From positions 1,736,001 through 1,800,000 of the forward strand of contig CP137864.1 in NCBI GenBank assembly GCA_034406715.1: 64,000 nucleotides of DNA, read 5' to 3'. Source of the DNA: Rhodotorula mucilaginosa (Eukaryota; Basidiomycota; Microbotryomycetes; Sporidiobolales; Sporidiobolaceae). The position numbers were made by a program, and so were the translations under genes. The notes beneath the pieces were generated by a model, which did not search any database, had not been told where the DNA came from, and worked only from the letters and a program-made list of their open reading frames with translations. Every line of letters begins with the position of its first letter. Position 1 is the stretch's first letter. Shown here piece after piece: positions 11,029 through 21,877 of this stretch.

Positions 11029-12594
11029 TCAGGAGTCGTCTGGGAATGCGGTCCATCCCGTTGTGCTTGCTGCGTCGGCGGTCCCTAGGTCCTGCTTCGT
11101 GAGGATTTGGCCTGCAACGGAAGAAGGCCGCATGTGTCAGCTTTTCGAATCCAGCTTTCCACAATAACTCTGTGCATCATCACCGCGTCGGTGGGACTGA
11201 GTTACTCACTTGCAGCGAGTCCTGCGATCAAGGCCAGGATGGAGACGAGGAGAAAAGTCCGGACCTGGAGACGAGAGCTTGTCAGCGGGTCCTCAAGGAA
11301 GGCGGCTGACAGCTTGTAAGCTCACGAGGTAGTCTCGCCAATACATGCGTAGCTTTCCAAACTTTCCAAGCGACTGCGTCGGTGGCTGGTCCGGCGTCGC
11401 CGTTCCGAGCAGGCCGAGCTCTTCGTCCTGGACGCGCAACCCGGGCACCAACGTCGCCGACGTCGGCAAACGCTGCAGACCGGACTTGCTGTCTTCGTCG
11501 TCGCCGACTTTTTCGTGAGCCGCGCCCGGGTCAACGAGTGTGGTTCCGGTAGCGGTCGAGTTACGGGTGGTCTGGCGATCAAGCTGCAACGCGATGATGA
11601 GCACCCTCGAGTCCGCGGAGTCGTCCCTCAGCGGGATGGAGCTGCACGTGGACGTACCGACAGAGCGTCCAGGTCTGAGAACGCCGCTCGGAACGCATCC
11701 GCGTGGTCGTCGAGGATCTGCGCCAATTCGGTCGCGGGATTCTCCGCCGCTAGGCGTCCAGCATAGCTCGTGATCTGCCCCCACCGAGAGATGCGCGTGC
11801 GTGAGCATCCTCAAACCAATGTGACAGATTTCGGGAATTGTTTTTACTCACATCGAGAGTCGCCACTTTGCCGTCGCTGGCGCCTTCGAACGCCGCTTCC
11901 ACTGCTCGTCGCACTTCTTGCTCATTGAGAGCCGGGTTCTCAACCGCGATCCGCTCTTCGCAGCGTCTCCACGCACTCTCCCGCGCGTCCACTTCATCCC
12001 ACGCCTCACTCCGGATCCGTTCCACAATCGTCTGTCTCGCTTCGAGCCTCGCGGCGGCAAATTGCTCCCGGAGCGTACCGAGTTCGGAGGCGAGAGCGGC
12101 GATCTTGTCGAGCGCGACGAGCGACTCGAGGCGCAAGAGACGTTGACCGGTGAGGGTGAACGTGGCCGGAAGCGTGGCAAGCTGGGCACTGACTTCAGTG
12201 GTCTCTTGCGCGAGCCGAGCGAGCTCCGTCGCTGAAAACGCTGGCCCTTGCGCGATCGCCGTCTGGCGCAAATCAAAGACTAGAGCAAGTGATCCAGCGA
12301 GCGCAGAGACGTGCGCACCGAGCGCCTCGAGCTGTTTGGAGGTGCGATCAGCTCTCGAGAATGCGTTGCGCAGAGGTTCGAGGCGTCGGTGCTCACCTCT
12401 CGCTCGAGATCCCCGACGCTGACTTCCTTGATCTCCGTGCTTCCCTGCCCTACTTCGGCGCTACTCGACGCCGGTTCGTGGACGCTCTGGCTCTCGGCGG
12501 GCGCTGTGCTGGCGTCCGCAATGCTGGACGCGGGCTCCTGCGCCACCTGCTCCGATACGGGCGTGTTCGACGCGACGACTTCCGATCCCGACAT
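11029..12594 (-). CDS. Predicted tail-anchored membrane protein with syntaxin-like helical region
   Basis: Exons: complement(join(11029..11111, 11210..11264, 11326..11583, 11658..11774, 11852..12331, 12397..12594)), 396 residues, all joins in phase. Residues 1-66 are Ser/Ala/Glu-rich and disordered. Residues 67-265 are predicted mostly helical and charged; the segment WRRCEERIAVENPALNEQEV resembles the stretch between Habc and SNARE motif in syntaxins. A Ser/Asp-rich linker with DEELGLLG follows, then basic-aromatic KFGKLRMYWRDYL and one membrane span, VRTFLLVSILALIAGLAA, with a short 27-residue tail. No regular SNARE heptads precede the span, so calling it a working SNARE would go too far. 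I do not recognise the family with confidence. Confidence 0.6.
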
Positions 12595-12850
12595 GGTCTC
12601 TCAGGCCGGCTTTGTCTGGAGAGGGTGGTGACGGTAGCTCAAGACACACAGCCGTTGTGACGAAGTAAGGCAGGCGAGCTGTCATCCGCGGACAAGCCGT
12701 AAGAGCTCGAGCCCCCTCTCTCAATGGCTAGCGATTCTGCACGCGCTACATAAGAGCAGCTCCCCTTGCAAGTGAACCACATGCAGAGTCGCGCGGCAGA
12801 GAGTGACACCGAGGAAGAGCAGGCAACGTTTGATTCCTTTCGAGCGTAGA
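12595..12850. promoter_or_regulatory. Upstream region of the tail-anchored protein gene
   Basis: This is the flank between the start codon at 12594 and the inverted-repeat element beginning at 12851. I see no gene. It presumably holds the promoter of the minus-strand gene ending at 11029. Confidence 0.35.
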
Positions 12851-13313
12851 GCAAGGGGTGGTCAAATCGTCTTCCGCGCACACCATGAGGCTCGCCACGT
12901 CAGCAGTTTCGCCCCTCGACTCACCCCATAGGCTCACAGCTCCTGTGGTAGATCTTGCAAGCAGTCGCTCATGACTATGTAGCCTATAGTCGTCCTGTGC
13001 CGCTTGAAGCCCGCAAGGTGGAGCATGGAGCCCGCTTCTCTGACTGGCGGCTTTGCTGAGGTCGGTTCGATTTCAAATCGCTTTTCGCGCACAGGTTTGG
13101 ACCGCCATTTCAGCTCACCTCCCCGGCCTCCAATCGCTATGGCTATATTTTTACCTGGCTTTCCATACTAGAGAGTAATTTCTGGCCTTGGTAAGAGCAC
13201 CTCACGAGTCGCCGTTATCGAGATAGCACTCTGAATTGCTTCCGCGCCGTTCGGGTCGCGACCAGAAACTGGCCTGATGGTGTGTGATCGAGCGCGACTT
13301 GACCACCCCTTGC
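12851..13313. mobile_element. MITE-like non-coding element with terminal inverted repeats
   Basis: The left end GCAAGGGGTGGTCAAATCG (12851-12869) matches the reverse complement of the right end CGACTTGACCACCCCTTGC (13295-13313) with one mismatch. Looser matching continues inward for about 20 more bases, including CACACCAT followed by AGG. The 5-bp sequence GTAGA sits directly outside both ends (12846-12850 and 13314-13318), as expected of a target-site duplication. The 463-bp interior has no meaningful open frame and is more AT-rich than nearby genes. This fits a non-autonomous DNA transposon (MITE). The superfamily is not identified. Confidence 0.6.
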
Positions 13314-13457
13314 GTAGAGGCTCCATCGCGAAAGTTTCACGTGATCCGCGATCGCAGCCACAAATCAATTCACGAGGGCACGAGCGGATGTACGAGCAGG
13401 CCCGGCGAGACAGGGTTCGGAAGCGTCTCTGAGCGATTGGAGATCGTACCTACCAGG
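13314..13457. other. Short gap between the element and the next gene
   Basis: The sequence from the right GTAGA flank to the inferred stop codon of the next minus-strand gene holds nothing that I can support. Confidence 0.3.
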
Positions 13458-14390
13458 TCAGGTGCGGTAGGTGAGCAGGAACGGATTGCGACAACATCTG
13501 AGGTGGAACGGAGAGATTGACTTGCCGAGGATGAGGGCCACGATTGCGAATAGCACGACTGCGATGCAGGCCAAGCGGATCTGTAGAGTATAGGACGCCG
13601 GGATCATAGTGTTCAGTCTTCAGCTTTGCGTGATCGGTCGCATGCGGAGTGGAAGGGTTCGCACCAGAATGAGTCGCTTGTTCTCCCGCCAGGGTTTCAA
13701 CCAATCTCCTTTCCCTCGCGGCGCCAGGTCGAGTTCCCCGCACGACTGTCGATACCCGCCTCATGTTCGCCAACGGGGCGACCACTGAGCAAACCCCGCT
13801 CTTCGTCAATCGTGCTGGCGTTGGTGACGAACGACGGGGCTTTGTTGTCTTCGGTCGCAACGCTCCTCCCGTTTTTGTTTTCCGCCGCTGATAACGGCGG
13901 ATATGGGCTGGATGACGGCGTAATGCCATGATTTGGGGTTGGTAAGGACGAGGGTGGCGGCTCATGAAGGTGTTTCGGTCATCGACGATGCGAGCCCGCG
14001 TGTGCGCGTGTGTGGTGCAACTAGCGATTCGGGTCAGGACAGGCAGCTATGCGCTCGAACCTGTCTGAACAGCGAGGACTTTGAGACGCGAAAGGAGGGT
14101 CGAAGCGACACCTGCGAGACCGGCAGCAGCGCTGTATTCCGAGCGGTGTCGGGTTGGAGGGCAAACGCGAGGGCGCGAATCTTCGGAGGTCGCTGTACTG
14201 AAGTGCACTCACGGTCGATGAAGGTAAGCAGTGAAGGTGTCGGGGGTAAGGCTGTAAACGTGCCAAGCGAAACGTGCGAGGAGCTCCGTGGACAATCCGA
14301 GAGCCCGAACCCCTCGCGCAGCGACGTCGACGGCAGTTTCGAAAAGCGCAGACTCGGTGCGGGAGGGGGGAACAATTCGTACAACAACAT
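13458..14390 (-). CDS. Putative single-pass membrane protein (model incomplete)
   Basis: Several minus-strand pieces look coding but I cannot join them fully. A helical segment reads FETAVDVAARGVRALGLS and then ELLARFAWHVYSLTPDTF up to a GTGAGT donor near 14223. A second exon reads AAAGLAGVASTLLSRLKVL. A Ser/Pro-rich piece near 13,750-13,950 contains TIDEERGLLSGRP. The last exon, 13458..13580, encodes a membrane span, IRLACIAVVLFAIVALILG. No ATG lies in the first frame, and the phase between the linker and the span is unsettled. The layout (helices, acidic linker with a GLL box, basic-aromatic patch, C-terminal span) mirrors the neighbour at 11029-12594. No function is assigned. Confidence 0.4.
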
Positions 14391-14444
14391 GACGACGACA
14401 TAACGGCGATCACTACGATGGGAGGTCGGGATCCGTCCATGGGA

Positions 14445-15515
14445 TCAAGGTGCAGGGGAAGCGTGCGCCGCTGCTGGCGTGCCGGACCCCTCTGTAGCTT
14501 TCTGCTTCTGGATCTGCTCGATTTCTGCCTTGACGCCTACACATGAAGTACATCAGTAACGGCCGGAACGAGTGCGGAGGAGGAGGAGACACGGGGGACG
14601 GAACGAACCTTGAAGCTCTTGCTCGTGCGAGACGAGTTGCCTGCGGAGGTCCTCGATCTGGGCGAGTGTCTTTTCGCGCGCCTTTTCGATCCTGGCAGCT
14701 TCCTCCTCTTCCATCTCGAGCGAGAACTCGCCAATGTTGCCACCGGCGCTGAGCGGATGGGTGAGCAATTTCGGGAACCGGTTCGATTTCGGCAGGGGGG
14801 TCGGTTTGTGCTCGAGCAGGACGGCGTAGAACGCCTCGGTCGGTTCGTTGAAGCACAACTCTTCGTACTGCCACGAGTGGACCGGGCTCAGGACCGGAGG
14901 CGGCAGCGAGGCGGGGGGCTGGCCGGGGATGGTCGGGATCGAAGGTTCGCCGGTCGCGGTCGGTTGGGCGTACAGGATCGGGTCGACGGGCCACGGGTGC
15001 AGTTTCAGGTGGTGGTTGAACGTCAACGGTTTCTCGTTCGATTCGGGGGCGAAAAAGACCTTGATGACGATGTCGAACTCGCCCCAGCCGGTTTCGGTCA
15101 CTTCGAACGGCGGTTGCTCGATGGCTTTGATCGGCCCGGAGCAACGTCAGCGTTCTGCAGCAGGCTGAGAACGCAGGCTGTAAGGACTGACACCTGAGCG
15201 GGTTCTTGTACGTCTCGTAGAGCTTGAAGGTGACCTTTTTGATCATGTAGCTGGAGGGGACTCGAGGGTCAGTCGAGGCGAGCAAAGGGGGCCGACTGAC
15301 GGGACTGACCTGATATCGTCTGCGCCGCCAATCTGCTGATTCGGGTGCTGGTTCGGGTACGGAGCACTCGCTGCGCTCCTTACGCCGACGGTCCAGCGGT
15401 GTGTGTGGTCGGTTCCGGCGCGTTCCTCCTCGGTCAGGAGGACGCACGAGTTGCCGTAGACGATCGGCCGCGAGACTGTCACTCCGCGGACTCGCTTCTG
15501 CGCCGTCGAAGCCAT
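14445..15515 (-). CDS. YAF9: YEATS-domain protein Yaf9
   Basis: Yaf9 (GAS41) reads acetylated or crotonylated histone H3 tails and is shared by the SWR1 and NuA4 complexes. Exons: complement(join(14445..14536, 14609..15124, 15194..15250, 15310..15515)), about 289 residues. The YEATS domain shows HTHRWTVGVRS, SYMIKKVTFKLYETYKNPLR, PPFEVTETGWGEFDIVIKVF and the LTFNHHLKLHPW segment. A C-terminal coiled coil (IEKAREKTLAQIEDLRRQL, then VKAEIEQIQKQK) is typical. The oddity is the join between exons 2 and 3: GT-AG sites at 15193 and 15125 leave the frame off by one base (total 871 nt), although the protein is conserved on both sides. Either a non-canonical splice site or a base error lies there. Confidence 0.88.
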
Positions 15516-15825
15516 CTCTTAGTCGTCTGGGCTGCGAGCGAGGCGAGACGGAAGAGCGAGAGAGCGAAACGAGAGCGGAAACAGCTCTGGCTTCGACCTC
15601 TCGACTCGGCCTCGGAGCATACGAGGCCCTTAGAAGGTGTGTGAGTCGTGTCTATGGCCAAGCCCTTTTGCACAAACTCGCTCATCCTTAGTGCCCTCGC
15701 CGCAGCCCGCTCTCATCTCATCTCTCTCGAACCCTCGCAACCTCGTCCTCCTCAAGCCACACGACCACCATAGCCGGTCGAGTACCCTACCCAGTACCGG
15801 ATTTCACTGCCTAAGCCCGACTCAG

Positions 15826-15902
15826 GTACGCCCTCGTGCTGGAGTTGCTGCCCGCCCTTCCCTTCCCCGTGCGCTTTCTCACCCGAGCCGGTTCGTCTCC
15901 AG
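15826..15902 (+). other. Probable 5' UTR intron of MRPS8
   Basis: A GTACGC donor at 15826 follows CTCAG, and a pyrimidine-rich stretch ending in CTCCAG closes at 15902, 32 bases before the ATG. Removing it leaves a short 5' leader. There is no transcript evidence; this is inferred from the signals only. Confidence 0.5.
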
Positions 15903-15934
15903 CAAACCCGCCGCCGCCGCCGGTCCAGAAGACA

Positions 15935-16402
15935 ATGTTGCCACACGAGCTCTGTTCCCGAATCTCGAACGCCTCGATGGCCCGCCACCGCTGGGTGCCC
16001 CTCGCGCCCACCACCCAGCACATGTCGCTCCTCTCGCTCCTCCTCTCGCACGGCTTCATCTCGTCCGTCTCGTACGGCTCGACCAACACCTCGGCCGCCT
16101 CTCCACCCGACCCGACTTCGTACGCCGCCGCACGAGCGAGCGACAAGCGCGTCTGGGCAGAACTCAAGTACCGCCACGACCGCCCCGTCCTCAACAAGAT
16201 GCGCCTCGTCTCGAGCCCGAGCCGGCGCATCTTTATGGACAAGGACGAGATCCGCCGCTTCGTCCGCGGCAGCCGCGTCAAGTTTGTGCCCGGACTCGGA
16301 CTCGGAGAGGTCGCCCTCGTCAAGAGCAACGAGGGGTGGGTCGACGGCCGCGAAGCCGTCCGACGAGGACTCGGAGGCGAGGTCATTGCCCGTGTCGGTT
16401 AA
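15935..16402 (+). CDS. MRPS8: Mitochondrial small ribosomal subunit protein uS8m
   Basis: This encodes a 155-residue protein of the S8 family, part of the mitochondrial small subunit, where S8 binds the central domain of the rRNA. Landmarks are LPHELCSRISNASMARHRW near the start (the S8 N-terminal helix), ELKYRHDRPVLNKMRLVSSP in the middle, RRIFMDKDEI and the conserved C-terminal EVIARVG. The length suits fungal Mrps8. ATG 15935 is chosen because MLPHEL matches family starts; the open frame extends upstream through the inferred 5' UTR intron. The coding part is intronless. It is divergent from YAF9 (starts 419 bp apart). Confidence 0.9.
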   Translation: MLPHELCSRISNASMARHRWVPLAPTTQHMSLLSLLLSHGFISSVSYGSTNTSAASPPDPTSYAAARASDKRVWAELKYRHDRPVLNKMRLVSSPSRRIFMDKDEIRRFVRGSRVKFVPGLGLGEVALVKSNEGWVDGREAVRRGLGGEVIARVG

Positions 16403-16548
16403 CGAGGACCACGGAACGCGTGTTGTACCAATACACCGGGGACGGTTCTAGACAAGAGATGCAATTGCAAGCAAACGGGAAACTTCCCCTTTTCGTTATA
16501 CAGCCAACAAGAATTTCGTTTCAAGGGATGGGGAAGACGCTGCTACCG

Positions 16549-19500
16549 CTACCGATGGAACACCAACTCAACCTCGTCGATCGCAGGACCCTCATGCGGC
16601 GAAATTGGCGCCGGGCCTTCCTCCTCCGGTCCATCGCCAGCATCGCCGACGGTGCCGCCGTCCTCGTCGCGGTCGAACAAGACGGGCCGCAATGCAGGCG
16701 AGACGGGTCCGGTTGACGAGCGGCGCCGGTTCCGTGCCGGGCGAGGAGAGTTGGGTACAGTCGGGGAAGCGGCAGCTGCCGAGGCCGCGCGTTCCTCTTC
16801 GAGCGCGTTGATCGTTTCCGGACTGCTCGAGAGAAAAGAGAGAGAGAGAGCGCGTCAGAGATGCCGCAGCACTGATGGTCACGATCCCGCCGAGACTGAC
16901 CTGATGTGTTCCCACTCGATCCGCCCGGACCGCTCATCGAGCACTTCCTCACCATCGTCCGCCATCGTTCCCGTCAAGCCCGACGACGACCTCTCGTCGA
17001 CACCGAACCGCATAAAGCCCCAACCGCCGACGCTCTCCGAGTCGGACACGTCGTCCCACTCGCCCTCGTAGCCTTCGAGACCGAGTCGTTCCCACGCCGC
17101 GTCCGAAGAAGACCCGAGCGGGTCGTTGAGGAAGTCGAGCAAGTCGTCGTGGTCGACGACGCTGACCTGCGGGATCTCGCTCGGACCGTGGTGTGCCGTC
17201 GTCCTCGCAGCGGGACCTTCTGGCGTCGCGGTACCGCTACCGCCCGCAGTCTCCGTCGTAGCGCTCACGTGCGAAGAAGACGCCTGGCCCGAAGCTGCCA
17301 GCAGATCGTCGACTTCGTAGCCTTCGAGATCCTCCGCGAGGTCGACTGCGCCGTACGCCATTTTGAGCGGCACCGCGGCGTCGACATCGATCGAAGTGAT
17401 TGCCCTCGGCGGGGGGAAGACGTCCTCGATCGTGCCGGGGTAGTCGGGCGGCGGTCCGTGAGGAGACAGTGGCGGCAGCGGGACGGACGCGACCGGTCCC
17501 GGGTTGAAGTCGGGCGACGGCTCGTTCGGGTTCGTCGGCACGCTTGAGGATCGGCGGTGCAACCCGGGAGCATGCTGACCGTAGTGCTGCGTGTTGAAGA
17601 ATCGGACGAGCGAGCGCAACGCTTGCTCGTGCGGCTTCGAGGCCGGAACCAGGATGTCAGCACCTCAACTTTCACTCGCCGTATTAAGTGGATGCTTCGC
17701 TCACCAAGGATTCCTCGACGTCCGCGTCAACGTCGATACCAGCGAGCCATTCGTCCCGGAGATCGGGGCGGCAGTGCAGGTAGATCGCTGTGATCACTTT
17801 CATGTTGGCTGCAGCGACGTGCAAGTCATTCGGTGAGCATTTGTTTTCTCGCGTCGTCGGTCGAGGAATCAGCACCCTCACACTGCCGCCACTTTCTGCC
17901 ACAGTAAGGAACTTGACTCTTGATGACCTTGAGGACGAAGAGCTGCAACGTCGGGTGCGAAACCTTGAGGATCCGCTTCAAGATCGCCTGGAAAGATGCA
18001 AGCGCGAGGGTCAGCAATCTGCCGTCCTCCGGAATGCTTGCGCCGACGTACAGAGCTCTTGTACTGAACCATGAGCAGCACCCGATGCGTCTTGCGCTTG
18101 GTCAGCTTCTGCAGAATGTGGACAAAGTTGATGGTCGAGAAGAAGTTGCGCCACGAGTAGTCGGACACGAGCTCGATCTCGACGCCTTCTCTGGTCAACG
18201 CCCCCGACGACGAGTCGTTCGTCCCGCTCGAATGCGCCGGAGAGGGCGCACGCTCGCCAAGCGGCGGCTGCGACAGGAGGGCATCTTCGGGTCGCTCAGG
18301 AGCGCTCGGATGAAGGTGATCGCTGCAGAACTTGAAGAAGCTGAGCGGGGGCGATAGCAAGGTCAGCGGCAGTTCTCTCACATCGTAGCCAAGACCTTAT
18401 ATACGCACTTGTGATCCGGCTTCTCATGCCGGATGCGCACCAACGTCGACACCTCTTGCATGCCAAACATCTTCAAGATGAGGAGCAGGCAATTGGAGTC
18501 GACGAGAAGCTGTGAAAAGTAGTGAAACTTCATCACGTCTGTGGAAGTTGAGCTCGTCAGCTCATGTTGCAAGTAGCATTGTGCAAGTGAACGTACGGGA
18601 GGCTTTGAACCACTTCAGGGTGAGGATGAGGATCGCGGAGACGGCTTTCGACGTGATCTCACGGTGTCGGAGGATGTCGATGTCCTCGAGGCTCAAGTCG
18701 GGTGGCGGGTCGCTCGACTGCGGCTCTTCCGCGTTCGGCGCGGGTCCCGCGAGATTCTGGTTTGCCGTCACCGTGGCGAGGAGGAGCTTGAGCAGGACGA
18801 TAACGGCACTTTGCAAGTGCGGCAAAGTCATTCGCTGACGTGAGTAGAGAGATCAGCACGGCTATAAGTTCTTCGCATCGGAGGACTTGGGACGCACATA
18901 GAGCCGCTCGACTCGTTCGAGGCGCTGCACGTCCAACTTTCGTTCTTCGAGCTCCTTCCGTCGCTTCTCGTCCGGTTCGGACTTGATGTCGCGCTTGAGC
19001 TGCCGCATCAAGCCGTGCAAGACCGAGAGCGGGTCCATCGGATCCTCGTCTCCTTCCTCGCCTTGGTCACTGTCGAGCGCGACGTCTTCCGGCGCTTCCT
19101 CGTCAGAAGCAGGACCTTTGCCCCTGACCGAGGAAGCCGACGAACTGCCGCCGCCGCCGTCGAGCAGACCGCGCCTGCGCAGGTCGCTGGCGACGTCGTC
19201 GCCCAGCGCGAGCTCCTCCAGTCGACGACCGAGCGCGCGCGCCTTGCGGCGGTCCTCCCGCAACTTGGCCTTCGCGGCTGCCCCGATACCGGACGCCTCG
19301 ATGGCCTCTCGTCGCTTCTTCTCCCGCTCGTACACTTCCCGCTCGTGTTCCACTTCCGCCGCCTTTGTCCAGCCCATCTCGTCGCTGCGGAACTCTTCGC
19401 GGACCTTCCAAGCCTGCCACAGCTCCGTACTGATGCGCAGATTCCGACGGTACAGCTCGCCGGCCTCCTCGATCGCGCGAGGGACAGCCCGTCCACGCTT

Positions 19501-21711
19501 GGCGTTCGCAGGTGCGAACGGGAGAGGAAACGGTCGAGTCTGATCCGTTTGGAACTGTTGCTTCTTGGGCTTGGCGGGAGGTCCAACTCCCGGAAGCTGG
19601 TGGCCGCCGGGCGGCACAGGTTGGTTGATGATCGGCGGTGGAGTAGGAGGAGGTGACGGCGCAGGCGTAGGAGGCTGTTGATGGCCAGGCCAGTTGGCCG
19701 GCGGCGGCGCCGGAATATTGGAAGGTAATGACGGGTCGTGGTTCGCATTAATGTGATAGCTGAACGTCGGCCGTACGGGTGTGGGAGCAGCGGCGGCCGA
19801 GATCCGATCGAGCATCTCCGGGTTGTCTGCCAAGGGCGCGAGCGGCGCAGGAAGCGGAAGTAAGGAGCCGGCTGCAGGCGGAGTGTACGAGGGGTATTTG
19901 GCGAGCGTCTCGTTGCGGAACGCGAGGATATCGGGCGGCGATGCTTTTGTCCAAGGCTCTATGTGGGATCAACGATCATGAGCTCGCGGAGGACATGACC
20001 GGGTTCTTTTGCAACTTACTGTAGGTCGGCCTGTCGTTCTTGTCGTCGAGCGGAAGCCCTTCGACCTCGCGCACAAGAGTCTTGACGCGCGCGACATCCT
20101 TCAGGCCACCTAGCGTGCACAGCATCGACTTCCACAGGAGGAGGAGGAGCTACAGGTTGCGAGCAAGTCAGTTGAGAGTATTAAATGAGCAGACACTCGG
20201 GGAAGAACTCGCCTTCTTGACGGGATAGCCTTTAGCGTTGCGCTCACGCAAACCGGCGACTTGGTTGTACAGGTAGACGGGCATCGGCGGTTCGAGCGTC
20301 ACTGACGATAGCTCGCGAAAAGTCAGCTTAACCGAGACGGACGAGGCGAAACAAGACTTGACGCACTCAGCTCGTCGCCCCACGTCTCGTCGCCTCGAGA
20401 GCACTCTGTCATAAAGTACAGGACCGCCAGCAGTAGAGCCAACTCTGCGTTCGCTTCTTCCAGCCGCTCCTGCCTCTCGGCGGCTTTCGCCTCTTCCTCC
20501 TTTGCGTTGTACGCCGAGCGGTGCGGCGAGTACATCGATGCCGAGCTCCGTCCTTGGCGATTCGGATGCAAGTGTTGGTCGTCGTGCTCGCCGTCGTGGT
20601 CGGGCGGAATCGGAAGGTGCGACAGGTCCTCCCATTCTCGCGCGGTCCGCTTCAGCGCCTGCCAGAGTTTCGGCAGAGCACCGGCTCTTCGCAGCGTACA
20701 GCAGTTGGTTAGGATCAGGTGGAGGTGGTGCTCCGGTGACGGGCAGGTTTCGGGTTCGAAGGTGCCGTGCGCGATGTGCAGCAGGTGTCGTGCTGCCGAG
20801 TGGCGTTCCGCCGAGTTGGAAGCGGGAGACAGGAGCTTCGAGAGCAGGGTCTGCACGGTCTCGTCCTGACGCGCTTCGGGAAGCTCCGTAAACGCTGTTA
20901 TGTGTTGTGGCTCGTGGTTAGCCTCCGAAAGTACCTCAATACCGCAGCGCGCAGGAGTGGAGGAAACGCACGTTGGTCTTCTTTCCAGAACTCCTTCCAA
21001 CTCTCGTAATGCTCGAGGACCTGCGGCACCTCAACGTAGCTGTAGAACTCTTCAAGCTCGCTTAGAAGGTCGGCGGTGTCGGCTGGCGGCGACGGGAACG
21101 TGTAGACGAGCTGCTTCGGGCGAGGCGGCACAGGTGGGGTATCTTGGGCTGAAAGAACATCGACGTCAGCGCCGATGCAAGCGAGAACGGGCTCCGTCGA
21201 CGCTCATGGACGTACGCGCATCACCCTGCGGAGGTCCCTGAGCCTGCTCGGAGCTGCCTTCCTGTTGAGAGCCGCGTCCTTGTTGAGTGTGCGAGTCGAC
21301 CGCCTGCGCTCCCGCCGCCGGAGGGCCTCCTTCTGTGGGCTGGGCGGCAGATGCGTTCGCGTACGAATTCCCCTTTGTAGGCGCGGGCGCATTTTGCGCC
21401 CCTGTACTGGCGTTCATGCGTTCCTCCGCAGGTTGACCGGGGTGACCCGATTGTGGCCTCGTCGGGGTCGCGTCCCGTTCGAGCGGCTGCCGCGTCCGAG
21501 GCTGCGGTGTAAATGCCTGTCGCCGAGGAGACACTGGAGATCTCGGCTTGCTCGCTATGTGGTCGAGCGCGGCTTGAGCGTCGGCGAGAGCGGTCAATCG
21601 GAGAGCCTCTCGGGCGACAAGCGAATTCGATGGCGACGGCGCAGACGCGGCAGTGAGCGGGCGCAGAGTGGGATCAGGAGCAGGCACGTCGTGTCCAGAC
21701 CGCGGGACCAT
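16549..21711 (-). CDS. FAR11: STRIPAK subunit Far11/STRIP1-2
   Basis: Far11/STRIP is the scaffold of the STRIPAK phosphatase-kinase complex (pheromone arrest and TORC2 antagonism in yeasts, cell fusion in filamentous fungi). Thirteen exons: complement(join(16549..16825, 16901..17634, 17705..17808, 17882..17987, 18052..18340, 18409..18538, 18597..18834, 18898..19958, 20020..20149, 20213..20301, 20367..20894, 20972..21148, 21216..21711)), 1,452 residues, every phase consistent. The N1221 domain includes SELEEFYSYVEVPQVLEHY, YFMTECSRGDETWGDEL and PPMPVYLYNQVAGLRERN. The DUF3402 half shows PWTKASPPDILAF, LPHLQSAVIVLLKLLLATVT, LKWFKASHVMKFHYF, RKWRQSNMKVITAIY, HCRPDLRDEWLAG and PHEQALRSLVRFFN. The first 180 residues are disordered. 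The intron 20150-20212 is GC-AG. Confidence 0.94.
20150..20212 (-). other. GC-AG intron in FAR11
   Basis: The donor reads AAG|GCGAGT and the acceptor CTGTAG. Only this pair joins GYPVKK to LLLLLWKSMLCTLGGLKD in frame, and both sides are conserved in Far11 proteins. Confidence 0.75.
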
Positions 21712-21877
21712 GCACTAGGAACAACGTTTTCGCGGTTCCGCTCTCTGTTCTCTTGTTCTTGATCGACTTCAAGTTGCGAAGACGAGTTCGGATCGGTCTT
21801 TTGCTCTCGCGCTTTCGTGCCCTGGGAAGAGGTATGCATAGAGAAATGGCAACGTAACCACACTGACTATGAACTAC

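Noticed and set aside
11750-12271. Calling the gene at 11029-12594 a syntaxin outright
   Set aside because: The helical region has a syntaxin-like stretch, but no SNARE heptad pattern with a central Gln or Arg layer precedes the membrane span.
13059-13075. GGTTCGATTTC resembling a tRNA B box
   Set aside because: No A box or cloverleaf can be drawn upstream, and the site lies inside the inverted-repeat element.
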